A stretch of 64,000 nucleotides of DNA from Luteithermobacter gelatinilyticus (GCF_005849285.1 NZ_CP040517.1:2238501-2302500); one strand, 5' to 3'; numbered from the stretch's first letter, positions 16,703 to 27,280 are shown. Numbers and translations: made by a program. Notes: generated by a model from the letters alone, not told the origin.

Positions 16703-18034
16703 TCACTCATGCCCCAGGGTTTCCTGGAAACGCACCGGCTGTCCCACAGGGGTTTCCGCGAGCGCACCTTCCCAGACCACCTTGTTGCCGCGCACGAAAG
16801 TCCCCACCGGTTTGCCCACGATCTGACGCCCTGTGAAGGGACTCCAGCCGCATTTGCTCTGCAGCCAGTCTTCTTCGATAACCCATTTTTTCTTCAGATC
16901 AATCAGGGTGAAGTCGGCATCATAGCCCACCGCCAGGCGGCCCTTGCCAGCAATATTGAACACCCGGGCCGGGCCGGCACTGGTCAAATCCATAAACCGC
17001 TCCAGCGACAAGTTGCCCTTGTTCACATGGTCAATCATCAGTGGCACCAAGGTCTGCACCCCCGGCATGCCGGACGGGCTCGCCGGATAATCCTTGGCTT
17101 TCATTTCCTTTTCATGGGGCGCGTGATCGGAACCGATCACATCCACAATGCCCACGGCCAGCGCCTTCCACAACCCCTGACGATGGCGTTCATCACGGAT
17201 CGGCGGATTCATCTGGGCATAGGAGCCCAGTTCCTCATAACAGTCCGGGGCGGACAGGGTCAGATGCTGTGGCGTCACCTCCACAGTGGCAATATCCTTA
17301 TAGGCGGCGAGGATGGCCATTTCATCCTCCGTCGTCACATGCAGCACATGGATACGCCGGCCGGTTTTGCGGGCGATACGCAAAATACGTTCGGTGGCCA
17401 GGATCGCCGTTTGTTCATCCCGCCAGACCGGATGCTGGGCCACGCCCCCCGTTTCGGCCAGCGCCTTGCGCTCAATCAACCGGCCTTCGTCTTCCGCATG
17501 GATCGCAATCCGCCGCGTGCCATTGGCCAGAACTTTTTCCAGCACCTCATCCTCCGCAACCAAGAGATCGCCGGTGGACGACCCCATGAAAATCTTGATC
17601 CCGGCACAGCCCGGCTGCCTTTCCAGATTGGCAAGGCGCGACACATTGCCGGCCGTAGCCCCCACATAAAAGGCAAAATCACACCACATGCGCCCCGTAG
17701 CACGTTGTATTTTGTCCTTTAGCGCCTTGATGGTGGACGTAGCGGGCTTGGTATTGGGCATTTCAAACACCGTCGTCACGCCCCCCATGACCGCAGCGCG
17801 ACTGCCGGATTCCAGATCTTCCTTCTGTTCCGCACCGGGCTCGCGGAAATGAACCTGTGTGTCAATAACCCCGGGAAACAGGTGCAGGCCATTAGCATTG
17901 ATCACTTCGGCTGCCTCCGCATGGCCCAAATGCCCCAACGCCACGATGATTCCGTCGCGCACGGCAATATCGGCAAGTTCCACCCCGTTATGGGACACAC
18001 AGACGGCATTGCGGATCAAAAGGTCTAGGGTCAC
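16703..18034 (-). CDS. pyrC: Dihydroorotase (class I), pyrimidine synthesis
   Basis: 443 residues from GTG 18034, chosen because AAAGGAC lies at ideal spacing; an ATG 15 codons upstream lacks a Shine-Dalgarno. Dihydroorotase cyclises carbamoyl-aspartate in the cytoplasm. Metal-site motifs: DTQVHFREPG, GIKIFMGSS (bridging Lys), AIHAEDEG, VLHVTTEDE and GSDHAPHE (catalytic Asp). The first motif is usually HxH; here the first His is Gln, which I recall as common in alphaproteobacterial members but cannot check. Other amidohydrolases (allantoinase, hydantoinase) are the main alternatives. No other pyr gene is adjacent. Confidence 0.82.
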   Translation of the reverse strand: MTLDLLIRNAVCVSHNGVELADIAVRDGIIVALGHLGHAEAAEVINANGLHLFPGVIDTQVHFREPGAEQKEDLESGSRAAVMGGVTTVFEMPNTKPATSTIKALKDKIQRATGRMWCDFAFYVGATAGNVSRLANLERQPGCAGIKIFMGSSTGDLLVAEDEVLEKVLANGTRRIAIHAEDEGRLIERKALAETGGVAQHPVWRDEQTAILATERILRIARKTGRRIHVLHVTTEDEMAILAAYKDIATVEVTPQHLTLSAPDCYEELGSYAQMNPPIRDERHRQGLWKALAVGIVDVIGSDHAPHEKEMKAKDYPASPSGMPGVQTLVPLMIDHVNKGNLSLERFMDLTSAGPARVFNIAGKGRLAVGYDADFTLIDLKKKWVIEEDWLQSKCGWSPFTGRQIVGKPVGTFVRGNKVVWEGALAETPVGQPVRFQETLGHE

Positions 18035-18253
18035 TGGAATGTCCTTTCTGTTTGCTTTTATTTGATTGGCATTCTGCAATATATATGCAACTATAGGGTG
18101 TTTTTATCACTGCTGCTACAGTTGTTACACTCCCCGGGCTCACAAATACCCGTATAAAAGTGAATACTATTCTTGGCCCGCAACAACAAGAACTTCTTGG
18201 GGCAGCGTGTTTTTCTGTAACGCAAAAGGATACTGAAAAAGCGCGAGGGAAAA

Positions 18254-19408
18254 ATGGGGGAAAAATACCGAGTGATGCTATGCGCCGGCTCCCGGCCGGA
18301 ACTGATTAAACTGGTGCCGCTCTATCGTCTTTTGCACCAGAACCGGATTATTCGTCCTGTGTTGTGTCTGACGGGACAACATCAGGATCTGCTGCAGCCG
18401 TTCCTGGCGGAATTTGGGATACAGCCGGATGTCATGCTCCAGGGGGAAACGGTGCACAGATCCCTGGAGGAATTAAACCGGCGGCTTTTCCGCCAGCTTC
18501 CCCATGCCATAAAAAGACATGCCCCTCATCTGGTTATTGTTCAGGGGGATACCACCAGCGCCCTGACCGCCGCCGTCGTCGCCACCCGGCTGTCTATCCC
18601 GGTTGCCCATGTGGAAGCGGGCTTAAGAACCTATGACGTCAATGCCCCCTTTCCGGAAGAAATCAACCGTCAGACCATCAGCACACTGGCCAGCTGGCAT
18701 TTTTGTCCCACCGAGCGCAACAGGCAGAATCTGCTGAATGAAGGCCGGCATCCCGCGCATCTGTTTGTCACCGGCAACACCGGAATTGATATGCTGCTCC
18801 AAACTCTGGGGCAGCGACAGAAAGATCCCCAAAATCCGGACCCGGCGCCCCCCCGTCCCTATTTCCTGATCACTCTGCATCGCCGGGAAAGTCACGGTTA
18901 CCCCCTGCGGCGTATTCTCAATGCGCTGCGAAAATTCGCCGAAGCCTGGACAGATTATGATTTTATTATGCCCGTTCATCCTAATCCCGCTGTCAAATCC
19001 GCGGTTCATGCCCTGTTTCAGGGACCGGAAAACGTCAGACTGCTGCCCCCTGTGGCTTATGGCCGGTTTGTGGGGTTGATGCAGAAGGCGTTCGCCATTC
19101 TCACTGACTCCGGAGGTATTCAGGAAGAAGCCCCGGCGCTTAATGTGCCGGTGGTGGTGCTCAGGGATAAAACTGAACGTCAAGAAGGAGTTCAGGCCGG
19201 TTGTTTGCGCCTTGCGGGGACCGGACCGAATGGAATTTTTACGGAACTTGCCTTGTTAATTCAGAACCCTGACCATTATATAAGAATAAGCCGTGCGCCA
19301 AATCCGTATGGCGACGGCCGGGCCAGTGAAAGAATTGGCGTTCATCTGAACAAGATACTGACAGGGCAACATTTCAACGATGACAAAGGCTTATACAATT
19401 CTGAATGA
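18254..19408 (+). CDS. wecB: UDP-N-acetylglucosamine 2-epimerase
   Basis: 384 residues, the family length. It interconverts UDP-GlcNAc and UDP-ManNAc for surface polysaccharide synthesis in the cytoplasm. Active-site segments are present: AGSRPELIKL, QGDTTSALTAA (Asp), HVEAGLRTYD (Glu), PFPEEINRQ (Glu), LHRRES (His) and TDSGGIQEE (nucleotide binding). Its 3' end overlaps the next gene by 29 bp, forming an operon with ygfZ and tag. With the O-antigen-ligase-like gene nearby, it supports an envelope-glycan theme. Confidence 0.93.
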   Translation: MGEKYRVMLCAGSRPELIKLVPLYRLLHQNRIIRPVLCLTGQHQDLLQPFLAEFGIQPDVMLQGETVHRSLEELNRRLFRQLPHAIKRHAPHLVIVQGDTTSALTAAVVATRLSIPVAHVEAGLRTYDVNAPFPEEINRQTISTLASWHFCPTERNRQNLLNEGRHPAHLFVTGNTGIDMLLQTLGQRQKDPQNPDPAPPRPYFLITLHRRESHGYPLRRILNALRKFAEAWTDYDFIMPVHPNPAVKSAVHALFQGPENVRLLPPVAYGRFVGLMQKAFAILTDSGGIQEEAPALNVPVVVLRDKTERQEGVQAGCLRLAGTGPNGIFTELALLIQNPDHYIRISRAPNPYGDGRASERIGVHLNKILTGQHFNDDKGLYNSE

Positions 19409-20210
19409 CCGCGCCGTGCTCACCCTTAGCGGACCGGACCGATATACATTCATGCAGGGACTGATCACCAACGACATTGAAAAGGTCAATGGCGGCAAAG
19501 CAATCTATGCCGCCCTGCTCACCCCCCAGGGCAAATATCTTTTTGATTTTTTTATTGTTGAGGCGGGTGACATTCTTTATGTGGATTGTGAAAAGGCACG
19601 GGCCGCAGACCTTATGCGCAAACTGATACTTTACAAACTGCGCTCTGATGTGGACATCCGGGATCGCACAGAAGAGCTGACCGTCATCGCCCTGGACCAG
19701 GCGGACAAGGACATCCCTCTATGCTTTGCGGACCCGCGTCATCAGAAGATGGGATACCGGGCCATTGTGGAAACCCTGCCCGAAGGATATACGCCCCAGA
19801 ACCCGACCGACTATGATATAAAAAGGCTTGCTCTTGGCTTGCCGGACGGGGCACGGGACTTTGTGGTGGACAAGATGCTGATCCTGGAAGGCAATCTGGA
19901 GGCGCTGAACGGCGTTTCCTTCAGCAAGGGATGTTATGTGGGTCAGGAACTCACCGCCCGCACCAAATATCGCGGTAATCTCCGCCGGAAACTTGTCCCA
20001 GTGCATATCGACGGACCGCTCCCCGAACCGGGAGCCCCTATCCTGAATAAAGCAGGACGGGAAGTCGGCTCTCTGCGCAGTGGCCGGGGGGACAAGGCCA
20101 TCGCCTGGATGCGCCTGGATGCACTTGAATTTGGAACCGCCTATCGCTGCGGCGACAGCCATGTGATCCCCCAACGCCCGGACTGGTGGCGCCACCTTGA
20201 GGAAGAATGA
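19380..20210 (+). CDS. ygfZ: YgfZ/CAF17-family tetrahydrofolate-binding Fe-S repair protein
   Basis: 276 residues. The family hallmark KGCYVGQELTAR is present at about residue 180, with the functional Cys. The N-terminus (AVLTLSGPDRYTFMQGLITND) is the GcvT-like folate-binding start. YgfZ helps maintain certain iron-sulfur enzymes in a folate-dependent way. The ATG at 19380 lies inside the wecB coding region (29-bp overlap) and the stop overlaps the tag start (ATGA, 20207-20210), so all three genes should be co-translated. Confidence 0.92.
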   Translation: MTKAYTILNDRAVLTLSGPDRYTFMQGLITNDIEKVNGGKAIYAALLTPQGKYLFDFFIVEAGDILYVDCEKARAADLMRKLILYKLRSDVDIRDRTEELTVIALDQADKDIPLCFADPRHQKMGYRAIVETLPEGYTPQNPTDYDIKRLALGLPDGARDFVVDKMLILEGNLEALNGVSFSKGCYVGQELTARTKYRGNLRRKLVPVHIDGPLPEPGAPILNKAGREVGSLRSGRGDKAIAWMRLDALEFGTAYRCGDSHVIPQRPDWWRHLEEE

Positions 20211-20806
20211 ACATGACGACAATACACAGATGCTGCTGGCCGGGTGAAGACCCCCTTTATTGCGCCTATCATGACGAAGAATGGGGTGTTCCCGTCTATG
20301 AGTCCCGGGCATTGTTTGAAAAACTGATTCTCGACGGATTCCAGGCCGGTCTGAGCTGGATCACCATCCTCAGACGACGAGATCATTTTATCCGGGCCTT
20401 TGACGGTTTCGACCCCCGGATTATTGCCGCTTATGACGAAAAGGACATTGAGCGGCTGATGCAGGATCCGGGCATTATCCGCAACAGACAGAAAATCATG
20501 GCGACCATTAAAAATGCGCGCGCCTATCTCGCCATCGAAGAGAAACAGGAGGGCGGTTTTGCCGATTTACTCTGGAGCTTCACAGATGGCAAGCCACGCC
20601 AGAACGAATGGCGCGAAGATCATCAGATTCCTGCTGAGACCGCGGAATCCCGGGCCATGAGCAAAGCCCTGAAAGAGCGGGGATTCGGCTTTTGCGGCCC
20701 GACAATCTGCTATGCATTCATGCAGGCCGTAGGCATGGTCAACGATCATGTGACAGACTGTTTCCGGTATGAGGAAATTCGTCGCCTTTCCTCCGGTACG
20801 AGGTGA
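20207..20806 (+). CDS. tag: DNA-3-methyladenine glycosylase I
   Basis: 199 residues. Removes 3-methyladenine from alkylated DNA as the first step of base excision repair. Family features: N-terminal CCWPGEDPLYCAYHDEEWG (zinc-binding Cys and His, with the conserved Glu region), FEKLILDGFQAGLSW, and the C-terminal zinc ligands in FGFCGPTICYAFMQA and NDHVTDCFR. It is the last gene of the wecB-ygfZ-tag operon, coupled by a 4-bp overlap; a second ATG two codons in is an alternative start. Confidence 0.95.
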   Translation: MNMTTIHRCCWPGEDPLYCAYHDEEWGVPVYESRALFEKLILDGFQAGLSWITILRRRDHFIRAFDGFDPRIIAAYDEKDIERLMQDPGIIRNRQKIMATIKNARAYLAIEEKQEGGFADLLWSFTDGKPRQNEWREDHQIPAETAESRAMSKALKERGFGFCGPTICYAFMQAVGMVNDHVTDCFRYEEIRRLSSGTR

Positions 20807-20860
20807 TAAGCAGAGCTGCCAGCACCACAATTATTATACTATTATACAGGAGATATCAGA

Positions 20861-20882
20861 AGAGGGGCCATCCGCCCCCTCT
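20861..20882 (+). terminator. GC-rich hairpin after tag
   Basis: AGAGGGG (20861-20867) pairs with CCCCTCT (20876-20882) around an 8-nt loop, 54 bp past the tag stop. No T-tract follows, so this is only a possible terminator. Confidence 0.35.
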
Positions 20883-21293
20883 GGATCGCCGCCCCCCTTT
20901 CCCAAGATATATGGCGCGGGTTCACGATGACGTTTCCCCTTCATTGTTCTTGCCGCTTTTTCTGCGTCATTGCCGCGAAAGCGGCAATCCAGCTCATCCC
21001 CAAAGACGTTCCCGCCCAGCTTGTCCGGGAGGGCTTTGTGTGAAAGGACACTTAGATAAGGACTCTTGAGAAAGAACTCTTGTAAAGACTCTTAAGGACT
21101 CTGGGCTCCCGCCTGCGCGGGAGCGACGGAAGAGGGCTTCGGGGCTCACGATGACGGCACAGCCTCAACGTTATTGCGAGGCGCAATAGCGGAGACGCAA
21201 TCCATTTTGCTGTAAAGATGGATCACCATCCCCCAAAATTTGGAAACATGGCGTGTCAGCGCCTACGCCCGAAAGGCCAACCCCCGTATCCCC
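20883..21293. repeat. Intergenic mosaic of dispersed hairpin repeats (copy 2)
   Basis: No gene seen. Modules match the block at 3027-3409 in the same order: CGGGTTC..GATGACGTTTCCCC at about 20926, a perfect ATTGCCGC GAAA GCGGCAAT hairpin near 20970-20990, the 34-bp identical segment 21099-21132 with its GCTCCCGC/GCGGGAGC hairpin, and an ATTGCG...CGCAAT hairpin at about 21173-21203. Between 21050 and 21100 an imperfect repeat of AAGGACTCTTGAG-like units occurs. Confidence 0.7.
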
Positions 21294-22442
21294 TCAGGCA
21301 AAGGCGCCGCCGCGGGAAATCATTGTATTTTTGTGGATTGCCACACACATGACAAACCCGAGTCCCACCAGCACAGTCAACATGGCCGACCCGCCATAGG
21401 ACACGAGCGGCAACGGCACGCCCACCACCGGCAACAGGCCCATGACCATGGCGATATTGATAAACATATATAAAAACAGTGTTACCGCCATGCCCAGTGC
21501 CAGAAGTCGGCTGAAATGACTGCGCACGCTCATACTGACCAATATGGCGTATCCCAGCAAAACAAGATACAGAAGAAGAAGTGTCAGCCCCCCGACCAAT
21601 CCGAACTCCTCCGCCAATACCGTAAAAATGAAATCAGTCTGTTTTTCAGGCAAAAAGTTCAACTGACTCTGGGTGCCCTGCATATACCCCTTGCCATAAA
21701 GACCACCGGATCCGAACGCAATCTTGGACTGAATGATATGATATCCAGCCCCTAAGGGATCCCGTTCAGGATCCAAAAAGGTGAGCACCCGTTCCTTTTG
21801 ATAAGGTTTCAAAAAGGACCAAGCCCCGAAAGCAGCCGGAATCATGGTAATAATCCCGGCCACAAACAGCCACATGCGCATTCCTGCAGCAAACAACACT
21901 GCAATCCCGCCAAAGGCGATCAGCAAGGTGGTGCCAAGATCCGGCTGCCGCACGACAAAAAACGCCGGCATGGCAATCAGCAACAGCGGCCAGATCAGGC
22001 TTTTATAGCGGCCCGTATCCTCGGGCGGCAGGCAGTGAAAATACCGCGCCAGTGCCAGAATAAGGGTAATTTTCATAAATTCCGAAGGTTGCAGATTCAT
22101 GAATCCCAGATTAAGCCAGCGCGTCGCGCCCATACCCGTGTGTCCCTTGATTTCGACAATCACCAGCAGGGCCAGAGACAGAAAATACAACGGATAGGCC
22201 AGAAACATCCAGATCCGGATATCTACCAGCGCGATCACCAACATCATCCCCAGTCCCAGCGCAAAACGGATCAGCTGTTTTTTGGCCCAGGGATCAAAAC
22301 TCCCCCCAGCTACGGAATACAGCAAGGCAATGCCCACACCGGTGATCATCACGACCACCAGCACAATCAGCCAGTTGATTTCAGAAATCTTCTGAAACAA
22401 GGGTCTGCTGCCACGGTTGTGGCCGGGGCTGAGTATGGTCAT
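21294..22442 (-). CDS. rodA: Rod-shape SEDS peptidoglycan glycosyltransferase RodA
   Basis: 382 residues, about ten membrane helices. It polymerises lipid II glycan strands in the elongasome together with PBP2. SEDS motifs are visible: GARRW-like GATRWLNLGF, QPSEFMKI, QPDLGTTLL, and the C-terminal PLPLVSYGGSAML. The ATG at 22442 touches the stop of the PBP2 gene, so the two are translationally coupled. Last gene of the mreB-mreC-mreD-mrdA-rodA cluster. Confidence 0.96.
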   Translation of the reverse strand: MTILSPGHNRGSRPLFQKISEINWLIVLVVVMITGVGIALLYSVAGGSFDPWAKKQLIRFALGLGMMLVIALVDIRIWMFLAYPLYFLSLALLVIVEIKGHTGMGATRWLNLGFMNLQPSEFMKITLILALARYFHCLPPEDTGRYKSLIWPLLLIAMPAFFVVRQPDLGTTLLIAFGGIAVLFAAGMRMWLFVAGIITMIPAAFGAWSFLKPYQKERVLTFLDPERDPLGAGYHIIQSKIAFGSGGLYGKGYMQGTQSQLNFLPEKQTDFIFTVLAEEFGLVGGLTLLLLYLVLLGYAILVSMSVRSHFSRLLALGMAVTLFLYMFINIAMVMGLLPVVGVPLPLVSYGGSAMLTVLVGLGFVMCVAIHKNTMISRGGAFA

Positions 22443-24295
22443 CAGGCCCGACGCTCCTTTCCAAGCTCCTGCTTTCTTTCCCGGTCCTGCTGCATCACAA
22501 ATTCCAATATATCACGGGCCACCGGCGCAGCACCGCTGGCGCCGCCCCCGCCATGCTCCACCAGAACGGAAACGGCATAACGCGGATGGTCAAGAGGACC
22601 ATATCCTACAAAAATGGCATGATCCCGTTCAATCCAGGGCTTTTCCTCATTCTTGCGGATGCCGCTTTCCCGTTCCGCCTTGCTGATGCGACGCACCTGC
22701 GACGTCCCGGTCTTTCCTGCAATCATCATGTTCTTGTCCCGGATGCGCGACCTGAAGGCCGTGCCCCGCGGATCGTTCATGACGTCTTCCATGCCCTTTT
22801 GTACCAGTTTAAGGTGATAGGGGGAGACACCAAGTTTTTCCGCCGGGGCCAGTATGTCATCTTTTGCACCACTGAGCAGGCGGGGAACCACTGCCCGCCC
22901 GCCATTGGCAAGGCGCGCGGTCATCACCGCCAGCTGTAACGGCGTTGCTAACACATATCCCTGGCCAATTCCCGCATTGACCGTGTCCCCGCCCTGCCAG
23001 CGCACCCCCTGGGTAGCCAGTTTCCAGCCTTCACTGGGAATAAGTCCACGGGCTTCGCCGGGCACGGTAAGACCATATCGTTCACCAAGACCGAAGCGCA
23101 GGGCCATTCGGCGAATTTTTTCGATTCCCACACGGCGCGCAACATCAAAGAAATACACATCACAGGATCTGGCAATCGCATCCACCAGATTCATATGGCC
23201 ATGCCCCTGCCGCCGCCAACAATGAAATGTGTGATTGCCAAGCTGATATTTCCCGTTACAGAAAATTTTTTCCTCTTCCCTCACCACCCCGTCTTCCAGG
23301 GCGGCCAAGGCTACAATCATTTTGAAAGTGGAGCCCGGCGGATATTGTCCAGTCACAGGCTTGTTAATCAAAGGTTTGCGCTGGTCATTGACCAGTTCAT
23401 TCCATTTCTTTTGACTGATGCCCAGATTAAAATCATTGGGATCAAAGGCCGGGGTCGAAGCCAAGGCCAGCACATCGCCGTTATGGATGTCCATCACCAC
23501 CGCAGCCGCGCTCTGATCCCGCAACCGGCCGGCGGCAAAATTCTGGATGTCCCGATCAATGGTCAGACGAATATCTGTGCCCGGCTGACTGTCCTGACGC
23601 GACAATTCCCGGATCACCCGGCCTAGGGCATTCACCTCCACGCGGCTGTTGCCGGCCTGGCCGCGCAGCAGATGCTCCAGTTCGCGCTCAATGCCGTTTT
23701 TGCCGATCTTGAACCCCGGCAGTTCCAGTAACGGGTCCTCCCCCTGGCCCAGATCCGTCTCACTGACCGATCCCACATATCCCACAAGGTGAGCGAAATT
23801 TTCCTTTTCCGGATAATACCGTGTGGTGCCCACATCCGGCTGAATACCCGGCAGATCGGGAATATTGATATTCACATTGGCAAAGGTTTCCCAATCAAGG
23901 TTTTCTGCCACCGCCACTGGCAAAAACGACCGCTGACGTTTTACCGCTTTGAGAATACGGCTATAATCCCGTTCCGTAAGGGGGATATAACGGGCCAGGG
24001 TGTTGAGAGTCTGGCGCACGTCATCTGCCTGTTCCGGAATGAGGTTAATGCGATAATCGGAACGGTTGAGCGCCAACGGACGGCCATAACGGTCCAGTAT
24101 TTTTCCCCGCTCCGGCGCCAGAAGCCTGAGGCTGATACGATTCTCATCCGCCAACAATTCATACTGATCCCGGCTGACCACCTGAAGATAATACATGCGC
24201 CCCACCAGCGCCGAGGACAAAACCATCATGCCGCCGGCAACAATTGTCGCACGACGGGTATAGGTTTTGTATTTCACTTCATCAGAAAAGGTCAT
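22442..24295 (-). CDS. mrdA: Penicillin-binding protein 2 (elongasome transpeptidase)
   Basis: 617 residues. N-terminal membrane anchor at about 15-38, PBP dimerisation domain, then the transpeptidase domain with the three catalytic motifs: GSTFK (Ser322, Lys325), SCD (377-379) and KTG (528-530). It crosslinks peptidoglycan in the periplasm during lateral wall growth. It begins 10 bp after mreD ends and its stop meets the rodA start. SCD in place of the common SxN is typical of PBP2 enzymes. Confidence 0.96.
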   Translation of the reverse strand: MTFSDEVKYKTYTRRATIVAGGMMVLSSALVGRMYYLQVVSRDQYELLADENRISLRLLAPERGKILDRYGRPLALNRSDYRINLIPEQADDVRQTLNTLARYIPLTERDYSRILKAVKRQRSFLPVAVAENLDWETFANVNINIPDLPGIQPDVGTTRYYPEKENFAHLVGYVGSVSETDLGQGEDPLLELPGFKIGKNGIERELEHLLRGQAGNSRVEVNALGRVIRELSRQDSQPGTDIRLTIDRDIQNFAAGRLRDQSAAAVVMDIHNGDVLALASTPAFDPNDFNLGISQKKWNELVNDQRKPLINKPVTGQYPPGSTFKMIVALAALEDGVVREEEKIFCNGKYQLGNHTFHCWRRQGHGHMNLVDAIARSCDVYFFDVARRVGIEKIRRMALRFGLGERYGLTVPGEARGLIPSEGWKLATQGVRWQGGDTVNAGIGQGYVLATPLQLAVMTARLANGGRAVVPRLLSGAKDDILAPAEKLGVSPYHLKLVQKGMEDVMNDPRGTAFRSRIRDKNMMIAGKTGTSQVRRISKAERESGIRKNEEKPWIERDHAIFVGYGPLDHPRYAVSVLVEHGGGGASGAAPVARDILEFVMQQDRERKQELGKERRA

Positions 24296-24305
24296 GCCGG
24301 TTCCA

Positions 24306-24818
24306 TTACCCGCCTTTCAGCCTTTTGCGTACCCCGCCCAGCACCCAGGTAATCACCGGAAACAGCGCGATGGTCAGCAGGCTTTGCCCCAGCGCATTCC
24401 AGAAATTCAGAACAGCCTTGTAATATAGTGACGCCAAGGCCCAGCTTACAGCCCCAAAGGCCAGAGAAATCAGCATAAAAATCAGCCAATTAAACAAAAA
24501 ATCCCGTTCCAGGAAATTACGTCCCTGCAAAAGCACGAATTGCCGCACCAACAACAGCAGCAACGCCATCATCCCCAGCGGTCCGCCGGATAAAATATCC
24601 TGCACCAGCCCGACCAGGAAAACCGCGCTTACTGGCAACAATTCCGGACGCACCACAGTCCAGTAATAGACCGCAATCAGAGTCAGAAACGGCATCAGAT
24701 TGACAAAATAGGGAATTTTATACGGCAGCACCATCACAATGGCCAAAAGCAGAACCGTGCCAACGGGTAAAATCCCCCGCAAGCCAACACCGGTTTTGTT
24801 TTGATCTGCGATGGCCAT
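24306..24818 (-). CDS. mreD: Rod-shape-determining protein MreD
   Basis: 170 residues with five to six membrane helices; the family is weakly conserved, but GLVQDILSGGPLGMMALLLLL is the typical MreD segment. It is part of the inner-membrane elongasome with MreC, RodA and PBP2. The start overlaps the mreC stop by one base, and mrdA follows after 10 bp. Identity rests on both the motif and the invariant operon position. Confidence 0.92.
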   Translation of the reverse strand: MAIADQNKTGVGLRGILPVGTVLLLAIVMVLPYKIPYFVNLMPFLTLIAVYYWTVVRPELLPVSAVFLVGLVQDILSGGPLGMMALLLLLVRQFVLLQGRNFLERDFLFNWLIFMLISLAFGAVSWALASLYYKAVLNFWNALGQSLLTIALFPVITWVLGGVRKRLKGG

Positions 24819-25705
24819 CAGTTCTGTCCCGTTTCCTTATCTTGCGGCGGCACAACCGCCTTCGTTCCCGCCTTTGTGCCGTTTCTGTCACGCGATGGAC
24901 CGGGCGGCGTTTCCGCAATATCATACGCCAGAACGGAGACATAATTCAAACGATCCATATTGGCGCTGAGCTTAACCCGGATACCCTCCGTTTCGCTGAC
25001 CTCAACCACCTGTCCAACCGGCAGATCGGGCGGGAACACCTTACCAAACCCGCTGGTCAATACAACATCCCCCACCATTACTTGTGCTTCCAGGGGCAAA
25101 AAGTTCAACCGCGGCAGACCCGAATTGTCCCCTTCCAAAATCATATTGATTCCACTTGATGCAATTTTCACCGGTACTCGGCTGTTCAGATCCGTCACCA
25201 GCAACACCCGGGACGTCCCGGGCCCCACATTGATGGTGCGCCCGACAATGCCTTCCTCATTGACCACGGCCATGCCTTTTTTAAGGCCATCCCGGGCACC
25301 GGCATTGATCAGAACACTTTTGAAAAACGGACTGCCGCTGTCAGCAACCACCCGCGAGGTAGCAATGGGGCGCACGCTCCCCTCCCGGATATTAAGCAGC
25401 TTTTTCAAACGCTGATTGTCAATGGCCATCTGCGACGCGGTGATATGTTCCTGGCGCAGCCGGATATTTTCTTCGCGAAGCCGTTTGTTTTCGGAATAGA
25501 CCAGCGCAATTTCCTGCGTCCAGCGCACCAGATTATCCGCCGCTTCGAGTGGCTTGGACAGAGTCTCCAGCACGACGGCAAACCCATCAAAAACCACTGC
25601 ACGGCCCCGGTCCAGTATTTCATGATGATTTCGCCCAATCAGCAGCAGAGCTACAGAAAGCATGATGAAGAAGATGGCTGAAAAACGTTGTCCAAACCCC
25701 TTCAT
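24818..25705 (-). CDS. mreC: Rod-shape-determining protein MreC
   Basis: 295 residues. One N-terminal membrane helix (about 8-25), a coiled coil (about 65-95, SENKRLREENIRLRQEH), then the periplasmic beta-barrel domain with VVNEEGIVGRTINVGPGTSRVLLVTD and VLTSGFGKVFPPDLPVGQV. MreC links cytoplasmic MreB to PBP2 in the periplasm. The C-terminal tail is proline/lysine-rich and not conserved. A 212-bp gap separates it from mreB, with a 14-bp tandem repeat at the mreB end. Confidence 0.95.
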   Translation of the reverse strand: MKGFGQRFSAIFFIMLSVALLLIGRNHHEILDRGRAVVFDGFAVVLETLSKPLEAADNLVRWTQEIALVYSENKRLREENIRLRQEHITASQMAIDNQRLKKLLNIREGSVRPIATSRVVADSGSPFFKSVLINAGARDGLKKGMAVVNEEGIVGRTINVGPGTSRVLLVTDLNSRVPVKIASSGINMILEGDNSGLPRLNFLPLEAQVMVGDVVLTSGFGKVFPPDLPVGQVVEVSETEGIRVKLSANMDRLNYVSVLAYDIAETPPGPSRDRNGTKAGTKAVVPPQDKETGQN

Positions 25706-25895
25706 ACTGTTTCTGATCCCTTACCTTTGAATAGGCCGGCCTTCCACCGCCGGTTCATGATTTCTGCCCAGACTTGTATAAATATCAACTACATTCCGCC
25801 ATTTTGACCATTACGATCTTCTTGAGCGCGATCCTCTTGCGCGGCGTAATGCCCCAAGAAACACAACAAACAAATGACGTGCCGTGCCGCCCCCC

Positions 25896-26961
<1,066 letters not shown>

Positions 26962-27003
26962 CTAGCCTATCCCAATACGATGCGCAGAATGAGCCCGCGC
27001 GCT

Positions 27004-27019
27004 GAAGTGTTAACACTTC
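27004..27019. promoter_or_regulatory. Perfect 16-bp palindrome upstream of mreB
   Basis: GAAGTGTTAACACTTC, perfectly symmetric, 49 bp before the mreB start and bracketed by GAGCC (26991-26995) and GGCTC (27021-27025), which can extend the hairpin. A TAGACT/TATAGT promoter-like pair with 16-bp spacing lies just upstream on the minus strand (about 27035-27065). It could be an operator or a 5'-leader hairpin. The rest of 26956-27311 shows no gene. Confidence 0.5.
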
Positions 27020-27164
27020 CGGCTCGGGCCGGTTAACTATAACGGAATCACTTATAAAGTCTATCTCTTAAGATAAGGTTTTTCGTGCCGCAATTTCATG
27101 ACAAAATCTGGGCACCCCCCCTAAAAAATAAAAAGTCAGGCCCTTGGTCTGCTCATTGGCACTG

Positions 27165-27280
27165 TCTGCGGCAATGACGGCCCGAAAGGCGGCTCCCCAT
27201 TAAGAGGAGCCTGGATAGGACGGCGATCCACAGGCGACAACCATGGATTGCGGCACTTCCGCCCGCAATGATGGAACCAT
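27165..27280. repeat. Dispersed repeat modules downstream of leuA (copy 3)
   Basis: Contains the CATTGCGGGCGGAAG-type module also seen at about 3380 (here inverted near 27250-27275) and a GGCTCC...GGAGCC hairpin (27191-27211) that could end leuA transcription, though followed by only a short T-run on that strand. Confidence 0.5.

Noticed and set aside
27183-27211. Strong intrinsic terminator for leuA
   Set aside because: The GGCTCC/GGAGCC hairpin has only a short T-run and lies inside a dispersed repeat, so I did not call it a terminator.
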